The translations under genes were made by a program, and so were the position numbers. The notes under the pieces are model-generated. The model saw only the letters and a list, made by a program, of their open reading frames with translations, had not been told where the DNA came from and did not search any database. A stretch of 64,000 nt of DNA from NCBI RefSeq assembly GCF_036711975.1, contig NC_091976.1:29264001-29328000 (forward strand). Direction: 5' to 3'. Source of the stretch: Onthophagus taurus. Its lineage: Eukaryota; Arthropoda; Insecta; Coleoptera; Scarabaeidae. Positions 36,001-48,534 of this stretch are shown here, in pieces (position 1 is the stretch's first letter; every line of letters starts with the position of its first letter).

Positions 36001-39000
36001 ATGGAAAATAATCGCAACTCCTCAAATGTATCTCTCAAATCTTCATCTCCATCTGTATCTGAATCTCGTTGTTCAAGAACTATACGATCAAGCAAATATG
36101 AACATAATGATCCATCGCAACGATTATGGTGGACTAATACCTTTAAAAGATTGGAGGATGAAGTATCAATTGTAAGTAACAAAGCAAATTAATTTAATAA
36201 AATAAAAAAGATATAAAAATAGATGCCGTATGAGAGAGAAGATGTCATCGACGAAATGTTTCCCGAAATTAGCCCAAGATTAAAAAACATCTTAACATTT
36301 CAAAAAGTATCTAAAGATTTACCATGTTACTCGATAAAAGGTCCCAAAAGGAAAATTCGCCGCAAAACCTCAACGATTTTAGATACAGCTAGATATGGTT
36401 CTAAAGAATCTTTAATGACCGATTACAATGAATATCCCGAAAACACTCGAATGTAAGTAAAAAGAAATTATGGAATAATTCAAGATTAGGAGTCTCTCTT
36501 AAAAATCGATGATTTTTTTTTAATCGATAGGAAATGAGTCAAAAGAGGCGTTAATGATAAAAAAAAAGTGCGGAAAAGTGTAGTACTTACCGAAAAATCA
36601 CTTTAAAGTTGCGATTTGACGTTTCTTTTTGGAAGTTCAAAGCAATGTTAAAATTGCATTTTCGTATTAAATCCTAACCTGAAATTGTTTAATTTATACC
36701 CACGCACAAAATAAAAAGTTATTTTCACTGAGCTTGTTGAGATTACAACATATTTTCGGATGAAAACCTTGTTTCTTAGGCTATCGATGCAGAACGACAA
36801 TTAAATGTCGTTAGATAGAATTGTTTCTACCAAATGTGTATTAATAGACTTTGTGTTAATAGATTGCGTATCAATTGATCTGTCAAATGACTGAAAGCTG
36901 AAATATCTTTATGTTGTAAATGTAAATGATAAATAAGTATAGTAGCTTATTTAATAGTAGTTTAGTTAAATTAAAATAGTTATTAAAAAAGACATGCTTA
37001 CAAAATAAAAATAAATAAATAATCCGTGTGACGATAGCAACAAACTGTGTATTTAACCAAATGACAATTATAAGTGACAACACAAACAAAGTTAACCATG
37101 TATTTTCTTGTATTAAATCCTAACCTCAAATTGTTTAATTTATACCCACGCACAAAATAAAAAGTTATTTTCACTAAACTTGTTGAGATTACAACATAAT
37201 TATTCATAATGACACCTATGTGAAGTTAGTCCCCAATTAAACAGAATTTTACATGTATAGTATTTTAATTATAACATGAGAACCAGTGAACCGATTTCGA
37301 TAAACAATATCTCATTCGAAAGCTTAATCCTTCGTTTGCCTTATATGTTAATATTAAAATCAATAAAAGATGAAGAACACCGCTCTGTACGTAAAATAGC
37401 TTAATATTACCAAACTTCAAGCCCTTGTGCAATTGTTATCAAACCGAATTTTAAAAAACTGTGTTCACAATCAGAAAGAACGCTCCTTCAAATATCTTAA
37501 TCCGGGTTTTTGTCGGTCAATATCTATTAGCATCATGGTTAAATCACCTTTAATATACATCTCTATATACAGAAACGTTTAATTGCTCTACCTCGCAACT
37601 GTCTTATTTGATATGAGGAAAACTATAGAAGTATATCATGAAGTTATAGACTTACACAAGGACGTTTTTGGTCAAAAAATTACCAAATTCACACGTTTTA
37701 GCTACTTTTAAACATTGTTGGGACCAATAACTTACTTATATCACCAGGAAAAAACTCTATAACCAAGCAGCGATAGCCGCGTGTTATACACCATTAGAAA
37801 GACCAGAAAATTGTAGATAAAATAGATCTATACTTCTATAGTTTTCCGCCTATCAAATAAGAAATTTGTTTAAAGGAATAGTAATTAAGCGTTTTTGCGT
37901 GTAGAGATGTATATTAAGGGCGATTTAAGCATGACGCCGATAGACATTTACCAACGAAAACCCGGGTTAAGATAATTTAAAGAGTGTTCTTTCCGAGTGT
38001 GATAATAGCTTTTTAAAATTCGGTTTGATAACAATTGCACAAAGGCTTGAAGTTTGGTAATTTTAAGCTATTTAATCTAAGTACAGAGCCACCGCTTTGT
38101 AGTTTAAGTACAGATTGATCTTAGTATTAACTTATCGACAAACAAAGACCGGTTTTAGATGGAGAAAGAATCTCTAATTATTATCTCGAATTATCTCTAA
38201 TAATAAGAAAGATATCAGCTAAGAAAGTAGATAAAAAATTACAGATACAAGTTTGTTGCTATCGGACAAATGTGAAGGAGGCTGAAAACTAGAATTCGTA
38301 AACATAAAACTAAAGAAAATTCCAATATTTCTAAGCACCACATAAACACTGAACATAGTATAAATTATGTTGCGTAAAAATCGTCAATCTTGCTTTTATT
38401 GATGTAATATCGCCCAAATAAGAATTTTGTGTAGAAATTAGATTTTGAGTTAGGTTAATTTACATTTAAACTTGCGAAAATTTCCCAAATGTCGGATTAG
38501 ATATGGAGAAGGGTGTGAGTCAAATATAAACACCAGCTATAAAAATAAGAATAACTATTTATAGGAACTCAATCTGTTTTTACAATTGATGACTATTGTT
38601 TATTCTGTTCTTAAGGTGGTCCCACACGACTGGTGTAATTGGCAAGTACGCAAATATTTGTGTAAACATTGGCCTTACATTGTTAATTCACGTGTAACAT
38701 AAAAAATACCTATAACAATGACAATGACGCTACGCAAGTGTATCCGAGTAGACGAATATATATAGACGGTTCGTTATCGGATGGATACTCATTTGCGATT
38801 TCCTCCAGGTCCCGTTGCTCAGCTGGCTTCATAGGGTCGTACTTACATAATCGCAGCTATTCGATAAAATTCCGCCGCCTTATCAAGCTTCTTCACTGTG
38901 CACGATTTGTGGAAAATATATCTGGCAAGATTCCCTGGGAGATGACTTTTAGTACGGCCAGATGTTGACATACTACTCTTCGCATGACGCCAAGTTTATT

Positions 39001-42000
39001 CGATGGATTTGTAACTTAAAATATGCAAAAAAGTTGCCTTTTCGAAACGATTACAATGACCCATTACACACCCACAAGTACCCATCAATTGCATTTCTAC
39101 CTTAATCTTTTGAATTTCTCCAAAATAAGGTTTATTATTCTTCTCTTTCAGATTTGACCAAAGGATTTGACGAATATTTCACCCTACGTTATGACCTTTT
39201 GATGCAAAAAACTTTGTAACTACGAAAGGGATTTTCATCAATAATATGTGTTATTAAGTTCTAAAATAACGTTAAACTAACTAATAATTATCCTAATTAT
39301 AATATTTAAGTGGTTTGAAGTCTTTTAATAACAAATTTTTATTTAACTCTCATGCTCTCTATTTAAATGCGATAACAGATTATAAACATTTCAAATAGAT
39401 TTTTAGAATCTATTTGTATCTTATATTCTATTCAATTTCTTTTTTCGAATCTATCTTTGCTCCTATCTGGCGACGCTCTTGTACATAGTTAATAGACACA
39501 CAGTCTATGTAACGACAGGCACTTAGTCATTATGACCTATGCGAGGTTAGCTCCAAATTTTTCTAGCCCCCAATTAGGATTTTACATGTATAGTATTTTG
39601 ATTATAACAAGAAAACCAGTCAGTCGATTTCGATAATCAAAATCTCATTCGAAAGCTTAATCTTTGGCCAATACGAAAGTAGAAATGCCCGACTCGAAAT
39701 CTCTCGCGGGGTCATTTCAATGTTTGTATGTACAGGGTGGTTCAAATTCGATGTCCGAATAGGCTAACTCGAAAACTATAAGAGTTAGAAGAAAAGTAGC
39801 TTACATGTCATGATCTCGTTTTTCGAGAAACTGCTAATGCCGAAAATCTCATACCGCTATCGTCTTTTGTTTTTCCGCTAGAGGCCAAAATTGAAAATAT
39901 CGTAAAACCCGCAAATGTAACTATCTTGGTTATTATTATAGGTGGAGTATTATAACTAAGGCATTATATGGACACTTTTTTACAGAGAATTTGATGACGC
40001 AGTCAAAAAAATTTTGTCGGGTTTAGATTTTGAGATATTATCACAATTTTCGTTTTTTTAAATGGAAACAAGCACTGATTATTCGCTTAATAAATTCGTT
40101 ATTTTTTTCTGATTACAAAAATATAGGGTTTGACAGGCCTATTTCTTATTGTTTTAGAATAAAACTAAAAATAAACTTTTCTTTTAGTGCCGTCGAAGAA
40201 ATTAAATTTACAGTTTCCTGTAAATTACGGTTCTATAACTAAAAATTAAAAAAACATATTTCTGATATTTGAAACAAATATATTTGTTGAACTGTTTAAT
40301 TTATATATGTTTTACACAAAAGTTGGAATAGATTGCATTATTTCACATTTTTTATTACGATTTAATATTATTTTTAAATGACTTAATAAATTATCGATAG
40401 ATGGCGCTATGTTTTTTTTTTAATTCAAATAAACATAGCAACACTTGTTTGTATTCGAAAATTTTCTGAAGTGTCACTTTAAAAATCCTGTTTTTACGAT
40501 CAATTACGAAAATTTTGAAAAGTTTGACATGTTAGAATGTTACATATTAAAAAATTATTTGTTTTTAAATACTAGAAGTTATCTTCGTATTTAATTGTTA
40601 ACTTTTTAGATTTTACCTACCGCCCCGTAACTTACAGGAAACTGTAAATTTAATTTCCTCGACGACACTAGATGGAAATTTTATAAAAAAACTTTATTTT
40701 TAGCTTTATTCTAAAACAATAAGAAATAGACCTGTCGAACCCTATATTTTTGTAATCAGAAAAAAATAACGAATTTAATAAGCGAATAATCAGTGGTTGT
40801 TTCCATTTAAAAAAACGAAAATTCTCATTATATCTCAAAATCTAAAACCGAAATTTTTTTTTTGACAATTTCATGAAATTCTCTGTAAAAAAGTGTCCAT
40901 ATAATGTCGTAGTTATAATACTCCACCTATAATAATAACCAAGATAATTGCACTTATTAGTTTTACGATATTTTCAATTTTGGTCTCTAGGGGAAAAACA
41001 AAAGACGATAGCGCTATGAGGTTTTCGGCATTAGCAGTTTCTCGAAAAACGAGATCATGACATGTCGGCTACTTTTTTTCTAACTCTTATAGTTTTCGAG
41101 TTAGCCTATTCGGACATCGAATTTGAACCACCCTGTACATAATTAGTAAATTTTGAAATCGGGCATTTCCACCTTCGCATTCATTGCAGATCATACTTTC
41201 GACCGAGATTTTGATGACTAAAATTGGTCAATTAGTTACGGAGATAATTGATGTGTTTAATTAATTCGTTTGTTGTGTTTTAATCAAAATCCTTAAATAT
41301 TTCGAATCGGGCATTTCGACTACAGCATTCAGCCAGACATAAACTTTCGATTGAGATATAAAACATTAAAATCCGTCAAACTGTTCTTTAATTATAGTCG
41401 ATTTAGTTTAAATTAATTTTTTTATATTAGGGACTATACTTGTAAGCGTTCATACGTGCATAAACGAGCCGAAGACGGTGTCATTCCGAGGGCTGTATAA
41501 AGTTAACGGGAGAGAATTGAAATCTGGCATCTCGTAATTTCGATAGAAGACACTATGACGAATCGAGTGACGTATAAATCTTGATTAACGGGTACATCGT
41601 TTACGAGTTATCACCATTTAAACAAGGTCAATTTTGTGTAATTTTCGTGTATGTTCGCATTATTTTGGCGTTATAACGAAAATCGAAAGAGATTTCGAAT
41701 CGGGCATTTCCACTGTCGTATTGACCAAAGATTAAGCTTTCGAATGAGACATTGTTTATCGAAATCGGTTCACTGGTTCTCATGTTATAATCAAAATACT
41801 ATACATGTAAAATCCTATCTAATTGGGGGCTAACTTCACATAGGTGTCATTATGAATAGTTATGTTGTAATCTCAACAAGTTAAATGAAAATAACTTTTT
41901 ATTTTGTGCGTGGGTATAAATTAAACAATTTGAGGTTAGGATTTAATACGAAAATACATGTCATGGTTAACATTACTTGTGTTGTTAGTTGTAATTGTCA

Positions 42001-43433
42001 TTTGGTTAAATACACAGTTTGTTGCCATCGTCACACGGGTTATTTTTTTATTATTATTTTGTAACCGTGTACACGTCTTTTTTAATATTAATTTTTAATT
42101 AATTAACTATTTTAACTTAAGTAAGGTACTATTAAATAAGCTATTATACTTATTTATCATTTATATTTACAATATAAAGATATTTCAGTCGTTTGACAGA
42201 TCAATTCATACACAATCTATTAACACAAAGTCTATTAACACACATTTGGTAGAAACAATTCTATCTAACGACAGGTAGTTGTCGTTATGCATTGATAGCC
42301 TAAGAAATAAGGTTTTCATCCGAAAATATGTTGTAATCTCAATAAGTTTAGTGAAAATAACTTTTTATTTTGTGCGTGAGTATAAATTAAACAATTTCAG
42401 GTTAGGATTTAATACGAAAATGCAATTTTAACATTGCTTTGAACTTCCAAAAAGAAACGTCAAATCGCAACTTTAAAGTGATTTTTCGGTAAGTACTACA
42501 CTTTTCCGCACTTTTTTTTATCATTAACGCCTCTTTTGACTCATTTCCTATCGATTAAAAAAAAAATCATCGATTTTTAAGAGAGACTCCTAATCTTGAT
42601 TTATCAAACAAACTAAATAAAAAACATAATCACAGAAATTCAGCCCCCGCGAATAATCCTTACCGAAAATTTTTTAAAACCAAAATTGAACGCGCAAGAA
42701 TTTGGAGAGAAATACCACCTTTACGATTAGACGAAATGAATTTAATTCAAAAAGCAGATGCAATAACCGAAAGCGTAAATTAATTTCATCATTTTAACCA
42801 TATATTCTAATAAAATTATGATTTTAGATAGCTCGAAATTTCCATAATTGGTTAAAATCGTTAAGCGAAGAAGGAACTTCTAGTTTAGATAAAGAAACCA
42901 TTATGAGCATGTTTCAAATTGGTTTTAATTATCACGCCGCTAATTCGGTTTATATAAAAGTTAAAGAAATGCCTGCCGTTACTGATACCATTGCGATATC
43001 AAGAGATTTACCGGAAGCTTCAGTTAGAGCTAATCTCCACAAACATCTAACACGCGACTTAAAGGCGTATAACACAAAAGAGAAACAATGTGCTTTTGGA
43101 ACAATGCTTCCTTTAGAATTAAGATCAATGCCACCTAAAGATGATTTCGCCGATAAATGGTTTGGTTGTAAAAGAGTCCCACCAGAACTTGCAAGCATGG
43201 AAGCAGTTTGGGGTGGAATTGAACATCTGAGGTGATTAATTTTATGTTAAATTTTTTTTTATTAACTCGTTTTTAATAGATCTACAAGAGCTTTTTGTAC
43301 GTGGTTGTTAAATCATCCGGATATACCACCTCCGGAGTATCTAGAAGCTAAAGGAATGTTAAATCGGAAATTTTTAAGCAAACCACTTTCTAATGAAGAT
43401 CTTATGGATGCTGATTCCGGGAAGGATTTATAA
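36001..43433 (+). CDS. FAM47-like protein, five exons, 365 aa
   Basis: Exons: 36001-36171, 36223-36452, 42636-42774, 42828-43231 and 43280-43433. All introns are GT-AG, phases match (0, 2, 0, 2), and the joined length of 1098 nt is 365 codons plus TAA. Introns 1, 3 and 4 are 51, 53 and 48 bp; intron 2 is 6183 bp because a large inverted-repeat element is inserted. The N-terminal part is Ser-rich, with WWTNTFKRLEDE at the end of exon 1, then basic (KGPKRKIRRKT). The C-terminal part resembles vertebrate FAM47 proteins in order: a SSLDKETIMSMFQIGF block, a DKWFGCKR..PPEL block, and a final STRAFCTWLLNHPDIPPPEYL block. The family assignment is from recalled resemblance and is moderate. No signal peptide or membrane segment. 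FAM47-type genes are often testis- or cilium-associated; a role here is only a guess. Confidence 0.82.
37382..38089. mobile_element. 708-bp foldback element nested in the intronic element
   Basis: Inverted arms of about 255 bp (37382-37637 and 37828-38089) start GCTCTGTAC and end GTACAGAGC. CACC flanks both sides (37378-37381 and 38090-38093), a likely 4-bp target duplication. The spacer is about 190 bp and non-coding. The arms differ at scattered positions, so the element is not very young. Confidence 0.8.
39733..41135. mobile_element. 1.4-kb foldback element with mariner-type ends
   Basis: Starts CAGGGTGGTTCAAATTCGAT, ends with the reverse complement, and is flanked by TA on both sides. 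The inverted arms are unusually long for this type (39733 to about 40230, and about 40624 to 41135, roughly 500 bp each), around a spacer of about 390 bp. No open transposase; the 70-codon frame at 40030 lies in the left arm. Nested within the 6.1-kb intronic element. Confidence 0.88.
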
Positions 43434-43434
43434 A

Positions 43435-43440
43435 ATAAAA
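43435..43440 (+). terminator. Polyadenylation signal of the FAM47-like gene
   Basis: AATAAA immediately after the TAA stop, supporting the end of the gene. Confidence 0.55.
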
Positions 43441-43441
43441 A

Positions 43442-44640
43442 CTTAATTAATTTGATATATATTGCGAATAATACCAAGCTATAATCGATCAAATTATCTC
43501 AATTATCTCACCTATTATTAGATGACTATCAACATAACTCACACAATATAATATCAATACGGATCGATTATGATATCGAGAACAATAACGGTAATTATAA
43601 TTAGAGTTAACCGAGTCGAATGTTAACTCGTTATTTTATCGGTAAAAAAAATTATTCACGATAAGCTCCGCTAGTTTTATATAGGGCCCAACTTTTTGGC
43701 ATTATTTTGAACCCCGGGGCGCTTTGTTCTGGTTGGACAAAAACTGACATCGCGCTATTAATTACCTCCAACTACCGTACAATGTACACGACTGAATTTC
43801 ACATTTGATACGTGTTTATTTCAGTTGCGTTTGCGGCTTTTTGTCCTTCACCGAGGTACGTTTTACATAAACCAACTTCACTTTTGTCAACATACTCATT
43901 CATCGATTATGCATTACTCATTTTCCAATTTCATTGTTTTCGTGAAAATTAGTTGATGTTCAGTAAAAATACATTTTCTGAATAAACAAAGAAACGTTTG
44001 TAGCGTGCTTTAACATCGGAATATAAATATAAAGTTTTCATTCGACGCAACATTTATTTGTTTAACAGGAATGCGTAATGAGTTCTGTCAAGTGCACGCT
44101 TTATTATTATGCAACTGTAATGCTTACATTCCATTTTAATTCAGCACACTAATTTGGTTTTGATAACGTTAAAGCCATTGTATACATTAATTGGTGTTAT
44201 GTTTTAGTGTTTATAAACTTCTAATTTGAAACAATTTTAACAATATTAAATGCAACCCCAGAAATAAATTGGTAACTAAAAACCTTATGAAATTCCAAAT
44301 CTTGCTATATCATGAACTGATTTCGCTACGTGACCTTGATATATTCAGAGATACTCTCCCCAATGCTCTCTCATTTTGTAATCCAATATAGTAAGCATCG
44401 GATTATTTAATCGAATACAATTCAATATGTTTGGTATTCGATGACCTAAGTTCTGAACTTTAGACTTAAAGTAATTAAATTCCGAATTGAATTTAGAAAT
44501 ATGATTAAAAAATAAGATGAATAATACGTTTTAAAAAATCATAACAGAAAAATTGCTTAAAAGAGCAGAAATTGCTTCTAGTCGAATTATTTTCTTAAAA
44601 AATAGATGCAACTTTGAATATCTACGGCATACACGTGAGT
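43442..44640. other. No supported gene
   Basis: Single-copy AT-rich sequence with no coding signal and no repeat that I can identify. Confidence 0.45.
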
Positions 44641-44666
44641 TCCTATTCATTTAAGCCTTTTTAATT

Positions 44667-45130
44667 ATGGCTGAATATGTGAATGTGCATAAACGAAAAA
44701 TATACAGTGTACGTAAAAATTGCAGAGACGATGCTTTCAAAAAGTTATATCGGTTTGATCGGGAAAATGTTGAGTGGTTAGCAAATTATTTTTTTGACTG
44801 AGCAGACAGCAGATGAAAATCTTTCTGCGACAGTTATCCGATACGGGGTTTCAAAATTCTGTAGCTGAAGAACTCGGTATTCATCAGAGTATTGTCTGTA
44901 AGACATTTACTTCCGCAAAGAATGTACTTTTGGAAAAAGGTAATATTTTGAAAGTGCTGAAGGTTTTGTAGAAGCTAAACTGTTATGGTCAGAGAGATAT
45001 TGTTTTCCAATTGCCATCGGTGCGATAAACTGCTCACATGTAACCAACCCAACCCCAGTACTAACGTACAAGTTAACATGTAATGCAAAAGAAATTTTTA
45101 CTAGCGTAGATTGTCAATGGCCAGGGCCAT
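44667..45130 (+). pseudogene. PIF/Harbinger transposase remnant
   Basis: A start ATG at 44667 opens a 45-codon frame with KLYRFDRENVEWLANYF, typical of the N-terminal part of HARBI1-like nucleases, and stops at TGA. A shifted frame from about 44813 continues with FLRQLSDTGFQNSVAEELGIHQSIV, the helix-turn-helix-like block of this family, and stops near 44970. A third segment has FPIAIGAINCSHV, where the usual catalytic aspartate of the GCIDGTH block is replaced by asparagine, then CNAKEIFTSVDCQWPG. Frameshifts, stops, internal deletions and the missing aspartate make it inactive. Ends and target duplication were not found. Confidence 0.75.
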
Positions 45131-45507
45131 ATACACATTTTCAAAAATTCTAACTTATATAGCATTCTTAAAAACAGTACAGAAAAATCTGTATTAACAG
45201 CAAAATTATAATAACATTTTTTGTCGAGAACGTCCCTCGTATAACATATGAGAGAAATCAAACTTGGATAAAACTTGCCAATAATGCAAAACTGTCTTAG
45301 GTTGGATAATAAAATTGCAGGTCGCACACCTAGCAGCTCCATCAAGTCACAGTGTTGTGACATATTAAAAATTTCTTTACATTGCTGCACTAACACGTTT
45401 AAAACGGCCTCCTTTTCGATTAATTTGAGGAGCCTGTGATTTGTTAAGATTTGCTTATCAATTTCTTCATCACTGTTAAATTCCTCACTTCCACTAGAAT
45501 CTGCCAT
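45073..45507 (-). CDS. Uncharacterised 144-codon ORF beside the Harbinger relic
   Basis: Starts with an acidic MADSSGSEEFNSDEEID segment, followed by a leucine-rich helical stretch (about residues 20-80). The last 25 or so codons are antisense to the Harbinger relic and are probably not real protein, so the true coding part may be only about 85-110 codons. PIF/Harbinger elements usually carry a second, divergent ORF for a Myb-like protein; the position and strand would fit, but I see no Myb motif. It may equally be chance. Confidence 0.35.
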   Translation of the reverse strand: MADSSGSEEFNSDEEIDKQILTNHRLLKLIEKEAVLNVLVQQCKEIFNMSQHCDLMELLGVRPAILLSNLRQFCIIGKFYPSLISLICYTRDVLDKKCYYNFAVNTDFSVLFLRMLYKLEFLKMCIWPWPLTIYASKNFFCITC

Positions 45508-45759
45508 GGCACGGAATGTTGTTTAATTAGCGATGTTTAACCCACGGTGTTGTATTAACGTCAACACAGTAGTAAAAGTTGAACTATCTAAATTTGCAGA
45601 TTGAGACCTATTCGAATAAGCAATTGCTATAGAGATGTAGGAACGGCAGCATTTGCTTAAAAATCTTATTCATGTGATGATTTAGCCATTGCTTTTACTG
45701 CTAGCTTTCACTTGTGAAGCAATTGCTTTTCCTAAAAAGCGATTGCTTAAAGCAAAGGG

Positions 45760-48530
45760 CCAATATCTCAATTTGTTCTTGAGATACAATGTTTTAAATT
45801 GTATTTTTATGAACTCAACCTCAAAAAGTTGAATTTAAAAAATCGTATCATTGTTATTTATAGAAACGAAATAATGATTTTTGGCATGCTAAAACTAGAT
45901 TAAATTTGCTATAAAATAGTTCTTAAATCATCTCGATATCTCAATTAGTTTTTAAGATATGATTCTCTTAAATTTGATATTTATGAACTTAACATGTCAA
46001 AATTGAATATGCAGAGATTAACTTAAATAATCTTAACATCGAAATTTATTGGAATGAAGATATGGTTTTTATCTCATTAAATATTAATTAAATTTGCTTT
46101 AAAATGGTTTTTATTTCATGATGATATCTCAATTCGTTCTTGAGATAAATATGTTTAAATTTTAGTTTTATCAAGTTAACCTCAAAAATTAGAGTTGAAT
46201 TAAAAAAATCATATCATTGTGGTTTATAGAAACGAAATAATTATTTTTGGTATGCTAAAACAACATTAAATTTGCGATAAGATAGTTCTTAAATCATCTT
46301 GATATCTCAATTAGTTTTTGAGATATGATTCTTTTAAATTTGGTATTTATGAACTCAAAATGTCAAAATTGAATTTGCAGAAATTAACTTAAATTATCAT
46401 AACATCGAAATTTATAGGAACGAAGATATGATTTTAACCTCATTAAATATTAATTAAATTTGCTTTAAAATGGTTTTTATTTCATGATGATATCTCAATT
46501 CGTTCTTGAGATAAATATGTTTAAATTTTAGTTTTATCAAGATAACCCCAAAAATTGAGTTGAATTAAAAAAATCGTATCATTGTGGTTTATTAAAACGA
46601 AATAATTATTTTTGGTATGCTAAAACTAGATTAAATTTGCGATAAGATAGTTCTTAAATCATCTTGATATCTCAATTAGTTTATGAGATATGATTCTTTT
46701 AAATTTGGTATTTATGAACTCAATATGTCAAAATTGAATATGCAGAAATTAATTTAAATAATCATAATATCGAAATTTATAGGAACGGAGATATGATTTT
46801 TATATCATTAATTATTAATTAAATTTGCTTTAAAATGGTTTTTATTTCATGGTAATATCTCAATTCGTTCTTGAGATAAAAATGTTTAAATTTTAGTTTT
46901 ATCGAGATAACCTCAAAAATTAGGGTTGAATTAAAAAAATCGTATCATTGTGGTTTATTGAAACGAAATAATTATTTTTGGTATGCCAAAACTAGATTAA
47001 ATTTGCTATAAAATAATTCTTAAATCATCTTGATATCTCAATTAGTTTGTGAGATATAATCCTTTTAAATTTGGTTTTTATGAACTCGACATTTCAAAAT
47101 TGAATATGCAGAAATTAAATTATCATAACATCGAAATTTATAGGAATGAAGATATGATTTTTATCTCATTAAATATTAATTAAATTTGCTTTAAAATGGT
47201 TTTTATTTCATGATGATATCTCAATTCGTTCTTGAGATAAAAATGTTTAAATTTTAGTTTTATCAAGATAACCTTAAAAATTGAGTTGAATTAAAAAAAT
47301 CGTATCATTGTGGTTAATTGCAACGAAATAATTATTTTTGGCATGCTAAAACTAGATTAAATTTGCGATAGGATAGTTCTTAAATCATCTTGATATCTCA
47401 ATTAGTTTGTGAGATATAATCCTTTTAAATTTGGTTTTTATGAACTCGACATTTCAAAATTGAATATGCAGAAATTAAATTATCATAACATCGAAATTTA
47501 TAGGAATGAAGATATGATTTTTATCTCATTAAATATTAATTAAATTTGCTTTAAAATGGTTTTTATTTCATGATGATATCTCAATTCGTTCTTGAGATAA
47601 AAATGTTTAAATTTTAGTTTTATCAAGATAACCTTAAAAATTGAGTTGAATTAAAAAAATCGTATCATTGTGGTTAATTGCAACGAAATAATTATTTTTG
47701 GCATGCTAAAACTAGATTAAATTTGCGATAGGATAGTTCTTAAATTATCTTGATATCTCAATTAGTTTGTGAGATATAATCCTTTTAAATTTGGTTTTTA
47801 TGAACTCGACATTTCAAAATTGAATATGCAGAAATTAAATTATCATAACATCGAAATTTATAGGAATGAAGATATAATTTTTATCTCATTAAATATTAAT
47901 TAAATTTGCTTTAAAACGGTTTTTATTTCATGATAATATCTCAATTCGTTTTTGAGATAAAAACGTTTAAATCTTAGTTTTATCAAGTTAACCTCAAAAG
48001 TTAGAGTTGAATTAAAAAAATCGTATCATTGTGGTTTATTGAAACGAAATAATTATTTTTGGCATGCTAAAACTAGATTAAATTTGCGATGAGATAGTTC
48101 TTAAATCATCTTGATATCTCAATTAGTTTTTGAGATATGATTCTTTCAAATTTGGTATTTATGAACTCAATATGTCAAAATTGAATATGCAGAAATTAAT
48201 TTAAATAATCATAATATCGAAATTTCTAGGAACGAAGATATGATTTTTTGTCATTAATTATTAATTAAATTTGCTTTAAAATGGTTTTTATTTCATGGTA
48301 ATATCTCAATTCGCTCTTGAGATAAAAATGTTTAAATTTTAGTTTTATCAAGATAACCTCAAAAATTGAGTTGAATTAAAAAGATCATATCATTGTGGTT
48401 TATAGAAACGAAATAATTATTTTTGGTATGCTAAAACTAGATTAAATTTGCTATAAAATAGTTCTTAAATCATCTCGATATCTCAATTAGTTTTTGAGAT
48501 ATGATTGTTTTAATTTGGTATTTATAAAGA
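45760..48530 (+). repeat. Satellite D array 1: 360-bp dimeric monomers
   Basis: About 7.7 tandem units with the core ATGATGATATCTCAATTCG and AAACTAGATTAAATTTGC. Two adjacent units (about 47160-47880) are almost identical at an exact 360-bp step. Each unit divides into two diverged halves of about 180 bp, both containing GATATCTCAATT(A/C)GTT(T/C)(T/G)TGAGATA, itself a short inverted repeat. Confidence 0.95.
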
Positions 48531-48534
48531 TTTT

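Larger units (their letters stand above)
36481..42598. mobile_element. 6.1-kb long-inverted-repeat element in intron 2
   Basis: The left end CAAGATTAGGAGTCTCTCTT (36481) and right end at 42598 are reverse complements. The inverted match runs inward about 860 bp on each side (to about 37345 and 41732), with short indels. ATT borders both ends (36478-36480 and 42599-42601), a possible 3-bp target duplication. The interior holds two further inverted-repeat elements and tandem copies of an arm-derived module (near 39540-39730 and 41160-41740, with a CGGGCATTTC core). No transposase could be recognised, so the superfamily is unknown. Confidence 0.85.

Noticed and set aside
38738..38968. 76-codon frame in the centre of the intronic element
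   Set aside because: Not similar to any transposase that I recognise. The opposite strand also has a partly open frame with acidic residues, equally unassignable.
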